A stretch of 64,000 nt of DNA, taken from positions 248,001-312,000 of the forward strand of contig NZ_SMSJ01000001.1 of assembly GCF_004355005.1 (NCBI RefSeq), in the 5' to 3' direction. Below the pieces are notes generated by a model, which saw only the letters and a list, made by a program, of their open reading frames with translations, was not told the DNA's origin and ran no database searches. This DNA is from Dankookia rubra. GTDB lineage: Bacteria > Pseudomonadota > Alphaproteobacteria > Acetobacterales > Acetobacteraceae. The position numbers and the translations under genes were made by a program. Shown one piece after another: positions 17,437-27,600 of the stretch. Each line of letters starts with the position of its first letter. Within the stretch, counting starts at the first letter, position 1.

Positions 17437-19014
17437 TCAGCCGGTGCCGGCGAAGCGCGCGGCGATCCGCGCCTCCAGCGCGCGGTAGCCCTCGGTCAGC
17501 GGACGGCGGTTCTCGAAGGCGTCCTCGGGCTCCGCCAGCAGCCTTCCGGTCATGCCGTCCTTCACCTCCCCGTCCTTTAGGAAGGCGCGGCGGAACAGCC
17601 GCGGCGCGGCGCCGACGTAGGGGCGGAAGCAGACCCGGTGCGGGCCCGCTTGGCCGAGCCGCCGCGCGACGCTCGGTGCCACCCAGCCCTCGCGCGGCAG
17701 GGTGATGCTGTCGTCGTGCAGCGCCAGCGCCTTGCTCTTCAGGTAGGGTTCGATGAACTGCACCTCGTCCACCCCCGCCGCGACGATGTGGCGGGCGCAG
17801 TTGTGGCAGGGGAAGGTCGTCACGAACAGCCGCGTGCCGCTGGTCGAGACGCCGCGGCGCGCCGCCGAGATCAGCGCATCCATCTCGGCGTGGACCGAGC
17901 GGCTGAACTCCACGAGATGGCCGAGCCGTGAGCGCCGGAGCCGCCGGGCCAGCAAGGTACGGCGCGGCGCATCGCCCAGCTCCACCCCCTGCTCCTCCAG
18001 CAGCTCCATCACGTGGTCGACCAGCTTGTTGCGTTCGTCGGTATTGCGGCAGAAGCCGCCATAGGCGTGGCAGCGGCCGCGCTCGACCTCGGCCGGGTCG
18101 TCCAGCCCCTCGCCGTAGAGGCCGCCGCCGGCGCGCGGCACCTCGTTGCAGCCGGTGGCGAGCAGCTGGCCGTCATGGCCCAGCAGCACCGCGCCGACCT
18201 GGCGCGACAGGCAGGCGCTGCCGAGCCGCGCCGCATAGGCGTGGTACATCGCCTGCTCCGCCTCGGTCGGCCGCAGCATGACCCCTTCGCCGCGCACCAG
18301 GCGCAGGAAGCGCGCAAGATCGGCGGTCACGGGCCAGGCATCCAGCACCGCGTCCGGCGCATCGGCCCGCGGCAGGGCGGCCGAGCTGTCGCAGTGGAAA
18401 TCGGCGAAGCGAAAGGCCTCGGCCACCTTCTGGCCGTGCTCCATGCCGGAATTCTCGTCCCGCCCCATGAAGTCCTGCACCGCCCGCGCGGCGTCGGGGT
18501 CATCCGGCGCGAAGCCGTATTTCCGCATGAGGCGGGCATGCCGCGTCCGCTCGTCGCAGACCACGCCGAGCAGCCAGAAGGCCTCCCCATAGACGGAGCG
18601 CAGCAACTGCACCTCGGCCGGATGGCGCAGCGCGTCGCAGATAGCGATCACCGGGCCCGGCTGGCCGGCGCGGGCGGCGTGGATCCCGGCGATCATCCCG
18701 GCGGCGACGAAGGCGTTGTCGTTCTCGTGCCGCAGCCGGCTGCCGATCGCCTGCAGCGCGGTGAAGCGACGGATCGGCGGCTCCGCGCCGGCCGCCGCCC
18801 AGTCCAGCGGCGCGGCGCGTTCCAGGACGTCGCGGGCGCGGATGGCGAGGCTTGCCCCGCCGCTGCGGGCCAGCAGCCGGCCCAACACCCGCGCGACCGA
18901 GGAGGTCCCGGAGCCAACCGCGCCGACCACGGCGATCACCAGGTCCGGTCCCTGCGCCGCGCGGGCCAGGGCGAGCGCCTCGATCCGGCCCGGCTTGGCC
19001 AGCAAGGTGGTCAT
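17437..19014 (-). CDS. Anti-phage-type dCTP deaminase: P-loop NTPase fused to dCMP-deaminase domain
   Basis: 525 residues. The N-terminal kinase-like domain has Walker A GAVGSGTS at residues 31-38. The C-terminal deaminase domain has the zinc site FSRSVHAEMDAL (His and catalytic Glu) and TTFPCHNCARH (two Cys). This architecture and length match AvcD/anti-phage dCTP deaminases, which deplete dCTP and dCMP during phage infection and are held in check by a short upstream RNA in Vibrio. Ordinary dCMP deaminases are about 150-190 residues and lack the first half. ATG at 19014 was chosen; ATG at 19032 is also possible. It sits near tRNA-Gln with an unusually long non-coding leader, consistent with a horizontally acquired defence gene (inference). 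Confidence 0.85.
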   Translation of the reverse strand: MTTLLAKPGRIEALALARAAQGPDLVIAVVGAVGSGTSSVARVLGRLLARSGGASLAIRARDVLERAAPLDWAAAGAEPPIRRFTALQAIGSRLRHENDNAFVAAGMIAGIHAARAGQPGPVIAICDALRHPAEVQLLRSVYGEAFWLLGVVCDERTRHARLMRKYGFAPDDPDAARAVQDFMGRDENSGMEHGQKVAEAFRFADFHCDSSAALPRADAPDAVLDAWPVTADLARFLRLVRGEGVMLRPTEAEQAMYHAYAARLGSACLSRQVGAVLLGHDGQLLATGCNEVPRAGGGLYGEGLDDPAEVERGRCHAYGGFCRNTDERNKLVDHVMELLEEQGVELGDAPRRTLLARRLRRSRLGHLVEFSRSVHAEMDALISAARRGVSTSGTRLFVTTFPCHNCARHIVAAGVDEVQFIEPYLKSKALALHDDSITLPREGWVAPSVARRLGQAGPHRVCFRPYVGAAPRLFRRAFLKDGEVKDGMTGRLLAEPEDAFENRRPLTEGYRALEARIAARFAGTG

Positions 19015-19459
19015 CGGTGTTCCGTCACCCATGCCGCCATCCAAGCACCAAGCCCAAGGTTCAGGCAAATCAAGGCTTTGCTTGCCCGCGCTGCCGCTGC
19101 GGGCGCATCAGCCGAAGCCCGCCCGGTGTTGGGCACCAAGTCCCGCGCCTGCTCCGCCGCCATGTGTCGGGTCAACCCGAAGCGGCAGGCGCATATCGAC
19201 CGTCGGGGTGCCGCCCTGATCCGACGTTCAGCAGCTTGTGCATGGGTCGCCGCACAGTAATGCGTGTCCTGGCATGGGAGAGGCGTTACAGCCCTGGCCA
19301 AAACGTCCCTGACGCGACAGAAAAGCAATGTAGGTCGGCCGACCGCGCAACGATCGGCCTCGTGAGCTTCGGAGACTCGCATATGCGTGATAATGTCGTC
19401 TGCGATCACACCGGATGGTGGTGGTCCGCAATACCCCTCGAACTGTAAGCTACAGACGA
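19015..19459. other. Long gap upstream of dCTP deaminase; possible regulatory RNA
   Basis: About 445 bases with no convincing protein gene on either strand. Short open frames, for example 19162-19260 on the plus strand and one on the minus strand across 19011-19409, have unremarkable composition. The stretch around 19310-19450 is less GC-rich than its surroundings. In Vibrio the homologous deaminase is preceded by an inhibitory RNA; the size and position would fit, but I cannot show an RNA here. Confidence 0.35.
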
Positions 19460-19681
19460 ATGTCAGCCAGCGTCATCGGCAAGAACGGCCCCGCCATCGC
19501 CCCCAGCAACCCTCGGAGCTACGAGGTCAAGGTGCAGCGCCAGCTGCTGCCGCCTGGAAGGTGGATGTGGATGATCGTCGAGGAAACCACGCAGATCGTG
19601 GTGCAGCAGTCGCAGCAAACCTTCCCGAGCGCTCAGGAAGCCTGGGTCGGCGGTCGCCGGCGGCTCGGCAAGCCGGCCTGA
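19460..19681 (+). CDS. Small hypothetical protein
   Basis: 73 residues beginning MSASVIGKNGPAIAPSNPRS, with VKVQRQLLPPGRWMWMIVEE in the middle and QTFPSAQEAWVGGRR at the end. The mix of aromatic, Gln and Glu residues looks protein-like, unlike shadow frames in this DNA. It may be a small domain that recurs in relatives. ATG at 19415 would add 15 residues; neither start has a good ribosome site. Function unknown. Confidence 0.5.
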   Translation: MSASVIGKNGPAIAPSNPRSYEVKVQRQLLPPGRWMWMIVEETTQIVVQQSQQTFPSAQEAWVGGRRRLGKPA

Positions 19682-19703
19682 CGGGAGCGGGTCCGGAAGA
19701 GAT

Positions 19704-19778
<75 letters not shown>

Positions 19779-19804
19779 TCCGTCGCGGGACCGGTGAATA
19801 GGGG

Positions 19805-20659
19805 TCATGTGGCCCCGCCGTAAAGCCCCCCCGCGTCGCGCCACCATTCTCCGGGTAGCCGCATCGCCGCCGCCCGCGCCGCGGCGGCATCGGCGAAGAG
19901 GCCGAAGCAGGTCGCGCCCGACCCGCTCATCCGCGCCAGCAGGCAACCCGGCAGCGCGCGCAGCGCCGCCAGCACCTCGGCGACCATGGGGCAGAGCGCG
20001 ATCGCCGGCGCCTCCAGATCGTTGCGAAGACTTGCCAGACAGGCCGCCATGGCGGCCGCATCCGGCCAGGCGGCAGGCAGCGCGGCCGGCGGGGTGAAAC
20101 CGCCGGCGCGGGCCTTGAAGACCGCCGGGGTCGCCAGCGCCACGCCGGGATTGACCAGCAGCAGGCCGCAGCCGGGGATCGCCGGGGCGGCCGAGAGCAC
20201 CTCCCCCACGCCCTGCATCCGGGCGGGGCGCGAGGCGACGCAGACCGGGATATCGGCCCCGAGCGGCGCGGCGATCGCCGCCAGCCGTGCCTCGCCCAGC
20301 CCCAGTCCCCAAAGCCGGCCCAGCCCGCGCAGCGCGGCGGCGGCATCGGCCGAACCGCCGCCGATGCCGGAGGCGACCGGCAGCCGCTTGTCGAGGCGCA
20401 GCGCCGCCCGCGCCGGCATGCCGGCGGCCTCCGCCAGGGCACGCGCGGCGCGCAGCACCAGGTTGTCCAACTCGGCATCCAGCGCCGCGCCGAATGGCCC
20501 CTCGAGCGTCAGGGAGAGGTCGTCCGCCGGCGCCAGGGCCAGCCCATCGGCGGCCGGGCCGAAGACCGCCAGACTGTCGAGCAGGTGGTAGCCATCCGCC
20601 CGCCGCCCGGTGACGTGCAGGTATAGGTTGACCTTGGCGGGCGCCGCCTCGCGGAGCAT
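19805..20659 (-). CDS. ispE: 4-diphosphocytidyl-2-C-methyl-D-erythritol kinase
   Basis: 284 residues. Phosphorylates CDP-methylerythritol in the non-mevalonate isoprenoid pathway. The N-terminal substrate motif is [20 protein letters not shown], the GHMP ATP loop is [18 protein letters not shown], and the C-terminal glycine motif is [16 protein letters not shown]. It follows the TPR lipoprotein gene by 13 bases and is probably cotranscribed with it, as in many alphaproteobacteria. Confidence 0.95.
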   Translation of the reverse strand: MLREAAPAKVNLYLHVTGRRADGYHLLDSLAVFGPAADGLALAPADDLSLTLEGPFGAALDAELDNLVLRAARALAEAAGMPARAALRLDKRLPVASGIGGGSADAAAALRGLGRLWGLGLGEARLAAIAAPLGADIPVCVASRPARMQGVGEVLSAAPAIPGCGLLLVNPGVALATPAVFKARAGGFTPPAALPAAWPDAAAMAACLASLRNDLEAPAIALCPMVAEVLAALRALPGCLLARMSGSGATCFGLFADAAAARAAAMRLPGEWWRDAGGLYGGAT

Positions 20660-20672
20660 GCGAACAGGCTCC

Positions 20673-22391
20673 CTAGCGCTGGGCGGTGCTGGCGGGGTAG
20701 CCGGGCAGGCCGTCCCGCAGCTTGGCCTCGATTTTCACCAGCTCCGCCGGCTCCGGCTCCAGCGTCGCGGCACGGCGCCACTGGAACTGCGCCTCCCGCT
20801 GCCGGCCGATCGCCCAATAGGCATCGCCGAGATGGTCGTTCACCACGCTGTTGCGCGATTCGAGCTCGACCGCCTTTTCCAGCCAGGTGACGGCGCCGGG
20901 CAGGTCGCCCAGGCGGAACAGCACCCAGCCGAGGCTGTCGGCGATGTTGCCGTCCTGCGGGCGGAGCTCCGTTGCCCGCAACAGCATGGCCTTGGCGCGG
21001 TCGAGGTTCTTGCCCTGCTCGGCCCAGGTATAGCCGAGATAGTTCAGCACATAGGGCTCCTCGGGCGAGAGCTCGAGCGCGCGGAGGAGATCCGCCTCTG
21101 CCCGTGTCCCGTCGCCGGAGCGTTCGCGGGCGATGCCCCTTGCATAGAGCAGCGGCCAGTCGCGCGGACCGAGCGTGCCCGGCGGCGTCCCGGTCCGGGC
21201 CGCCGCCTGGTCGTAGGCGGTGGCGGCCTCGACGAAACGGTTGCGCCGGCGCAGCAGGTCGCCCAGCCGGGTGGAGGCCTGCGGCATCGAGGGATAGGCC
21301 TCGGCCAGCTGGCGCAGCTGGGCCACCGCCTCATCCGTCCGGTCGAGCTTGTCGAGCAGCACGGCGCGGCGCAGGCCGATCACCGGTGCCAGCGGATCGT
21401 CCGACCCGACACGGCCGAGCATCGCCAGCGCCTCGTCGTCATGGCCCTGGTCGGCCAGCGCGTCGGCGGTCAGCACCAGGGCCGGGGCAAAGCCCGGCCG
21501 CAGGCGGAGCGAGAGCTGGGCGAGGACCAGGGCGAAATCGGTCGAGCCCTGGGCCCGCAACGCCGAGGCCAGGGCGATATAGGCTTCCGCCCAGCCATCG
21601 GCCGGGGACGCGACGCCGCGGCTGGCCAGCAGCGTGCGGCGGTTCGACGGGGTGGCGGCCAGCGCGGCGTCGTCGCCGGTTTCCAGCATCTGCTCCAGCA
21701 GCCGCTGCGCCTCCGGCGGCTTGCCGGCGCGCTGCAGGATGCCGGCCGAGAGCACCGCCAGCCGCCAGGAGGGCTGCGGCTGGTCGGCGAGGGCCATGCG
21801 GGCGAAGCGCTCGGCCTCCCGCGGGCGGTTGGCGATGTCGGCGATCAGCGCGGCATGCAGCGCGTTCAGCGCCCGCAGCCGGTTCTGCTCGGCCAGCGGC
21901 CGCAGGGTTGCCAGCGCCTGGTCCGGCTGGCCGCGGCCGAGCTGGACCCAGGCCAGGAGCGTCGGCTGCAGCACCTGCACCGGGCCGCCTCGGGCGAGCG
22001 CGCGGACCCGCTGCTCCGCCTTGTCCCAGCGCCCGGCCTGCACGTCGGTGCCGGCCAGCAGCATGTTGGCGGCGGGGTTGTCGGGCAGCCGGCGGGCCAG
22101 GCGCTGGGCATCCGGCCGGCCGTCCAGCAGGGCGGCGAGGAAAGCCCGGTGCAGTACCTCCGGCTGGTCGGGATCGGCCTTCAGCGCTGCCAGCATGGCG
22201 TCGGCGGCGGTCGCAGTATCCGTTTCGGCCGCAGCGAAGCGGCCGGTCAGGTAGGCGCCGAAGGCCCCGGTGACAGGAATGCCGGTGCCGCTGTGCGGCC
22301 CACGCTCCCTGGGCGCCCCGCCGGCGGCGCAGGCGGACAGAAGCGCGGCCGCGAGAAGGGCAAGCCGCGGCGAGGATCCCGGAAATCGCAT
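20673..22391 (-). CDS. TPR-repeat lipoprotein
   Basis: 572 residues. A lipoprotein signal with lipobox LLSAC at about residues 17-21 predicts export and lipidation. The rest is alpha-helical with many tetratricopeptide repeats, clearest in the C-terminal third ([20 protein letters not shown], then [20 protein letters not shown] and [20 protein letters not shown]). It is a scaffold protein of unknown partner. It is the first gene of a two-gene operon with ispE, a pairing that seems conserved in alphaproteobacteria (recalled, not verified). Confidence 0.85.
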   Translation of the reverse strand: MRFPGSSPRLALLAAALLSACAAGGAPRERGPHSGTGIPVTGAFGAYLTGRFAAAETDTATAADAMLAALKADPDQPEVLHRAFLAALLDGRPDAQRLARRLPDNPAANMLLAGTDVQAGRWDKAEQRVRALARGGPVQVLQPTLLAWVQLGRGQPDQALATLRPLAEQNRLRALNALHAALIADIANRPREAERFARMALADQPQPSWRLAVLSAGILQRAGKPPEAQRLLEQMLETGDDAALAATPSNRRTLLASRGVASPADGWAEAYIALASALRAQGSTDFALVLAQLSLRLRPGFAPALVLTADALADQGHDDEALAMLGRVGSDDPLAPVIGLRRAVLLDKLDRTDEAVAQLRQLAEAYPSMPQASTRLGDLLRRRNRFVEAATAYDQAAARTGTPPGTLGPRDWPLLYARGIARERSGDGTRAEADLLRALELSPEEPYVLNYLGYTWAEQGKNLDRAKAMLLRATELRPQDGNIADSLGWVLFRLGDLPGAVTWLEKAVELESRNSVVNDHLGDAYWAIGRQREAQFQWRRAATLEPEPAELVKIEAKLRDGLPGYPASTAQR

Positions 22392-22497
22392 CGGCGCAGG
22401 CTAGCAGCCGCCATGCCGGCGCGCCACGGTCAGGCGGGGCTTTCCCGCCACAGTGTGGCAAAACGCAACGTGCCGGTCGCGGATCGGCGCCGGCACC

Positions 22498-23133
22498 TCA
22501 GCCGAGCCGCCCATAGCCGCTGAATTGCGCGAAGACCGCCTCGAGCTCCGCCGTGTCCAGCAGGACCGGCGCCAGCCCCGCGGCGCGCAACGCCAAGTAT
22601 TGCCGGGCGAGGTTCTCTACCTCCGTCGCCAGGGTGCGGGCGCCGGCGAGCGTGCGGCCGAAGGCGACCGCGCCGTGGTTAGCCAGCAGCGCCGCCTTCC
22701 GCCCGTCCAGCGCTGCGATGCAGGCCTGGGCAAGTTCCTCCGTCCCGAAGGTGGCGTAGCCGGAGCAGCGGATGTCGCCGCCGCCGCCAAGCGCGATCAT
22801 GTAGTGGAAGGGCGGCAGGCCCTGCCGGGCGCAGGACAGCGCGGTGGCGAAGGGGCTGTGGGTATGCACCACGGCGCCGGCCTCGGGCCGCGCCGCATAG
22901 ATCGCCGCGTGCAGCCGCCATTCCGAGGAGGGGCGGCGATGCCCGGCGAGGACCCGGCCCGCGGGATCCAGCTCGACCAGGTCGGCCTCGACGGTCTCGG
23001 CATAGGGCAGCGCCGCCGGGGTGATCAGGAAGCCGCGCGCGGTGCGGACCGAAAGGTTGCCGGACTTCGACGGCATGAAGCCGAGCGCATCCAGCGCCCG
23101 CGCCGCCTCGATCAGTGCCGCAGCCTCGGTCAT
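22498..23133 (-). CDS. Class II aldolase/adducin family protein
   Basis: 211 residues. The family's phosphate-binding motif is PSKSGNLSVRT, and zinc ligands are in GAVVHTHSPFATALS and the later ALLANHGAVAFG. The length matches fuculose-1-phosphate-aldolase-like enzymes. It would cleave or decarboxylate a small sugar phosphate or sugar acid; the substrate is unknown. The start ATG abuts the cupin stop, so the two are cotranscribed. Confidence 0.87.
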   Translation of the reverse strand: MTEAAALIEAARALDALGFMPSKSGNLSVRTARGFLITPAALPYAETVEADLVELDPAGRVLAGHRRPSSEWRLHAAIYAARPEAGAVVHTHSPFATALSCARQGLPPFHYMIALGGGGDIRCSGYATFGTEELAQACIAALDGRKAALLANHGAVAFGRTLAGARTLATEVENLARQYLALRAAGLAPVLLDTAELEAVFAQFSGYGRLG

Positions 23134-23415
23134 TCAGGGCGCCTCGTGGCGGCGGCCGACCAGCAGCTCGGCGCCGTCCGGCCCCGCGGCCTCGGTGTGG
23201 CGGCAGCCGGCGGCCAGGGTGAAGACCTCGCCCGGACCGCAATCCTGCACCTTGCCCTCGGCCGAGACGGTGAAGCGGCCGGCGAGCACCAGGCCGCGGA
23301 CATCCCAGCCATGGTCGTGGTCGGGCAGCGACTGGCCCGGCGACGCGGCGCGGCGCACCACCTCCTGGAACCCGTCGGCGCGGAGCGCCGCCTCGAACGC
23401 AGCTTCGTCAGTCAT
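23134..23415 (-). CDS. Small cupin-domain protein
   Basis: 93 residues, a single cupin barrel. The metal-binding first motif is PDHDHGWDVRGLVLAGRFTV and the second is GEVFTLAAGCRHTEAAGPDG. It is the first gene of the pair with the aldolase. Such small cupins often bind a metal and a sugar acid or act as isomerases; no function can be assigned. ATG at 23415 gives the usual length. Confidence 0.75.
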   Translation of the reverse strand: MTDEAAFEAALRADGFQEVVRRAASPGQSLPDHDHGWDVRGLVLAGRFTVSAEGKVQDCGPGEVFTLAAGCRHTEAAGPDGAELLVGRRHEAP

Positions 23416-23554
23416 CCTCGTTCCTTCCGCAGCCCTGGCGTGCAAGGCCGCACCATCCGGGCGGGCGCGGCGCAGGACAAGGGGCGAAATGCCGCCGGGG
23501 ACTCGGCTAGGCTGCGGCAGGCGGGGCGGCAAGACCCCGCCCGGAGGAGACGAG

Positions 23555-24523
23555 ATGCACCGCAGAACCTTGCTTCCCGGCCTGGCCGCACTGCCGCTGC
23601 TGCCGCGCGCCGCCCGCGCCCAGGCCTGGAACCCCGACCGGCCTATCCGCATGCTGGTCGGCTTCGCTGCCGGTGGCAGCACCGACACCACCGCCCGCAT
23701 CGTGGCGCAGGCGATCACCCCGGCGCTCGGCCAGCAGGTGCTGGTGGAGAACCGCACCGGCGCCGGCGGCAACGTGGCAACCGAGGCGGCAGCCCGCGCC
23801 GCGCCGGACGGCTATACGCTGGTCATGGCCTCGATGGGCACCCATGCGGTGAACCAGTCGCTGTACCGGACGCTGCCCTTCCACGTGGCGAAGGACTTCT
23901 CGGCGGTCTCGCTGGTGGCGCTGAGCCACGGCCTGCTGGTGGTGCATCCCTCGGTGCCCGCGCGCAGCGTCACGGAGCTGGTCGCGCTCGCCCGGGCGAG
24001 GCCGGGCGGGCTCAATGCCGGCACCGGCGGGCTCGGCAGCTCGCAGCATTTCGCCGCGGTGCTGTTCGAGCACGAGACCGGCGTGCGCTTCACCCAGGTG
24101 CATTACCGCGGCGGCGCGCCGGCCATGGCGGACCTCGTCTCCGGCCGCGTCGACCTGATCTTCGCCCCGGTGGTCGAGAGCATCCAGCAGGTCCGCGCCG
24201 GCCAGGTCCGGCCGCTCGGCATCACCCGCCGCGAACGCGCACCGCAGCTTGCCGAGGTCCCGGCGATCACCGAGCAGGTGCCGGGCTTCGTCTTCACCAG
24301 CTGGCTCGGCGTCTTCGCCCCGGCCGGCACGCCGGCGCCGGCGGTGGCGAGGCTGTCGGAGGCGATCCAGGCCGCGATGCGGGTCCCGTCGATGCGGGAC
24401 CGCATGGCGGAGCTGGGCTACGACGCGGTGGGCAGCACGGCGGAGGAATTCTCCACCTTCCAGCAGTCGGAGATCACCCGGACGGCGGAGCTGGTGCGAA
24501 TCTCCGGCGCCACGGTGGAATAG
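23555..24523 (+). CDS. Bug/TctC-type periplasmic solute-binding protein
   Basis: 322 residues. A signal peptide spans residues 1-22 (MHRRTLLPGLAALPLLPRAA followed by RA). The mature part begins WNPDRPIRMLVGFAAGGSTD, the anion-binding loop typical of the family, and continues with LVENRTGAGGN. Members bind carboxylates for tripartite tricarboxylate transporters or act as orphan receptors. No membrane subunits are adjacent, so it is an orphan, as is common in this group. ATG at 23555 follows CGGAGGAGA. Confidence 0.92.
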   Translation: MHRRTLLPGLAALPLLPRAARAQAWNPDRPIRMLVGFAAGGSTDTTARIVAQAITPALGQQVLVENRTGAGGNVATEAAARAAPDGYTLVMASMGTHAVNQSLYRTLPFHVAKDFSAVSLVALSHGLLVVHPSVPARSVTELVALARARPGGLNAGTGGLGSSQHFAAVLFEHETGVRFTQVHYRGGAPAMADLVSGRVDLIFAPVVESIQQVRAGQVRPLGITRRERAPQLAEVPAITEQVPGFVFTSWLGVFAPAGTPAPAVARLSEAIQAAMRVPSMRDRMAELGYDAVGSTAEEFSTFQQSEITRTAELVRISGATVE

Positions 24524-24633
24524 CGAGCGCGGGGAAGGAAAGGCGTTCCCTCCCCGCGCTCGCCGTCGCCGCGCGCCGCCCGCCGGCCCGGGGACTTGGA
24601 TGAAAGGGAGCCGGGGAGAACAGCTCTCCCCGG
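24524..24633. repeat. Multi-hairpin intergenic repeat, copy B
   Basis: It starts on the first base after the TctC stop. Hairpin 1 (24524-24562) pairs CGAGCGCGGGGA with TCCCCGCGCTCG. Hairpin 3 (24611-24633) pairs CCGGGGAGA with TCTCCCCGG. The middle hairpin is lost. It lies between convergent genes, 11 bases from the stop of the RTX gene. Confidence 0.75.
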
Positions 24634-24644
24634 CCGTTTCGGTC

Positions 24645-27600
24645 TCAGGCGAAGAGGAAGTCCGCCGCGTCGATCTTCCCCGCCGCGCCGATGATGGTCA
24701 GCGTGTTGCCGGCATAGCCGACCAGCGCGTTGGTCCCGTTCGCCGCGATGGTGAAGCTGCCGATGGTGGTCACGCCGAGCGAAGCCAGGGCGCGCGCATC
24801 GATCAGGTCGCTGCCGTCCTGCCAGTCGAAGATCGTGTCGTTGCCCCAGCCGGCGCCGAGCACGAAGACGTCCGCGCCGTTGCCGCCATAGAGCCCGTCA
24901 TCCCCGGCGCCGCCGGCCAGCGTGTCGTTGCCGGCCTCGCCAACCAGCGTGTCGCTGCCGGCATTGCCGACGAGGTTGTCGTCGCCATCCCCGCCCCAGA
25001 GCGTGTCGTTGCCGCCGCCGCCCGAGACGGTGTCGTTGCCGGCGTTGGCATAGACCTGAATCGGCGTGGCGGTGGAGGAGGCGACGCTGTCGTTGCCGGC
25101 GCCGGCGAAGAGCCATTCCACATGGATCGCGCCGAGGTCGACCGCATAGGGCGCGTCGGTCACCATGTACATGATGTCGTAGCCGTCGCCGCCATCGATC
25201 GTGTCGCTGGCATCGGCGTAGATCCGGTCGTTGCCGTCGCCGCCGCTGATCGAGTCGGCGCCGCCCTCGCCGATCAGCCCGTCGTCGCCCGCGCCGCCGA
25301 TCAGCGTGTCGGCGCCCTCGCCGGCGAAGACCAGGTCGCCGCCGCTGCCGCCGGTCAGCAGGTCGTTGCCGCCGCCGGCATAGAACTCGACGCCGGTGGT
25401 CGTGCCGGAGGCATCGAGCGTGTCGTTGCCGTCGACGAAGTCGGTCACCCATTCCATGTGGGTCGCGGCCAGGTTGATTGCGATCCCGGTGCCGCCGATG
25501 ACGTAGGCGGCGTCGAAGCCGTCGCCGCCATCGAAGCTGTCCTGGGCGTCGATGTACATCCGGTCGTTGCCGGCGCCGCCCGAGAGGCTGTCGGCGCCGA
25601 CATCGCCGACGATGACGTCGTCGCCGGCATTGCCGACCAGCGTATCGTTGCCGAGGCTGCCCCAGAGCCAGTCGTCGCCGCTGCCGCCGGAGGCGCTGTC
25701 ATCGCCGGCGCTGGCGTAGATCTCGACCGTCCGGGTCTGGCCGGCGCCGATGATGGTGTCGTTGCCGAAGCCCGCGGCGACGAACTCGATCTTGTTGACG
25801 TCGATCGCCAGGAAGGCCGGCGTGTCGTCCACCATGTAGAGCACGTCGCGGCCGGCGCCGCCGTTGATGCTGTCATTGGCATAGGCATAGATCACGTCGT
25901 CGCCGCCGCCGCCGGTCAGCGTGTCGTGGCCGCCGAGGCCGAGCAGCGTGTCGCTGGCCTCGCCGCCGGTGAGCGCATCCGGCCCGGCGGTGCCGGTCAG
26001 GAACATCGGCGCGTCGGCTTTCACCGTCGGCACCGTGCCGAAGGTGATGTCGTCCGCCGCGAGCGCGGTGATGGCCTCGAGGAAGACGACGTCCGTCACG
26101 CCCGGGCCGTATTGCACGCCGAGGCCGCTGACGCCGGCCAGCGTCATCGGCGCCATGGTGATGTTGGCCAGGGTCAGCCCGCCGCCGAACAGCAGCTTGT
26201 CGGTGCCCGAGGCGAAATTGGCCACCCAGTCCGGCCCGTCGCCAAGGTTGAAGCCGAAGACGTCCTTGCCGGCGCCGCCGCGCATGTAGTCGTTGCCGGG
26301 GCCGCCGATGATGGTGTCGCCGCCATTGCCGGCGCCGAGCCCGTCGTCGTTCTGGCTGCCGAGGATGATCTGGCCCGGCTGCACCGGCGGCACGGCATAG
26401 ACGATGTCGCCGGCCTGCAATGCGGTGACGCCGGCGAGGAAGATGCCATCCCCGCCCGAGCCGTAGATCACGCCCAGTCCGCTGACCGGTCCCGCATCGC
26501 CGGCGCTGAGTTGCAGCGGCGTGACGAGGACGTCCGCAGCGGTGATGCCGACGGCGAACCTGATGTGATCCTTGCCCGGCGTGAAGCCATCGACCCAGTC
26601 AGTCCCGTCGCCAAGACCGAAGGCGAAGGTGTCGGCGCCAGTGCCGCCGACCATGTAATCGTCGCCCTTGCCGCCGATCAGCGTGTCGCCGTTCGGCCCG
26701 GCCGACATGACGTCGGTGCCGTCCGTTCCCGCCTGGGTCGCGCCGGGCTGCACCGCCGCGGCGCCGATGACCAGCCCGACCGCGGGGGAGCGCAGCGGCA
26801 TGCCTTGGTTATCGTAGATCGCGTTGCCGCTGGCACTGCCCGTCGCCCCGAGGAGATGGCTGTCGCCATATCCGTAATAGAGCCGGGCGTCGGCCGGCAG
26901 GTCGACGCCGAAGCCGACGACCAGAGTATTGTTGGCGCCGAGCGCGACGCCCGTTGCCTCCAGCACCGTCGATCCCGCGATCGCCTTCCAGCCGATGCCG
27001 GCGGCGGCATCGGTGTCGAGCGCCTGCAGGGTGGTCGCACCATCGAACAGGAGGGACACGGACACCTCGCGTGCCCCGGTCTGCTGCGCCTGCACCGCGA
27101 TCGGCCCGGTATCGTCGATGTTGCCCGAGGCGAGCGCCGAGCCCGGCTTGGCGAAGGCGGCGAAGACTTCGGCAATGCTGCGCGCCGCGCGATCGGCGAT
27201 CAGCGCGGCGTCCGCGTCACTCATGTGGCCGGCGGCCCCGCGAAAGACGCCATTCATGACGAGGTCGTCGCTTGATGCCGTCAGGCGGGCATTGAAGCCG
27301 CTCTCGGCAACCAGCTGCTCCATGCCCGTCCGGATCGCCTGAGCGCCCGCATCCTTACCGGCGTCGAGCGGGATGGGCTCGACGAAGACATAGGAAACGG
27401 GGGCGGTGAAGGCAGCCCGCAGCTGGGCGGCGTCGTAGCGCACCGCGCTCGTCCATGTGCCGGCGGTCAGCGTGGAATCGGCGCTGTCGTATTCGTTGTG
27501 CAGCCAAAGCACGACAGTCGGATCCGCCTTCGCCGTCGTCGAAAGCCCGCTGACGTAGTTGATCAGCCCCTGCTCATACGTGTTCGGCGTCCAGCTCGTC

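Noticed and set aside
24700-26700. Regularly spaced short repeats resembling a CRISPR array
   Set aside because: The spacing follows the nine-residue RTX motif in frame, units differ in sequence, and no cas gene is near.
24249-27275. Open frame of about 1000 codons on the plus strand opposite the RTX gene
   Set aside because: It is a shadow of the GC-rich Gly/Asp repeats: Val/Ala/Asp-rich, no domain, and it overlaps real genes.
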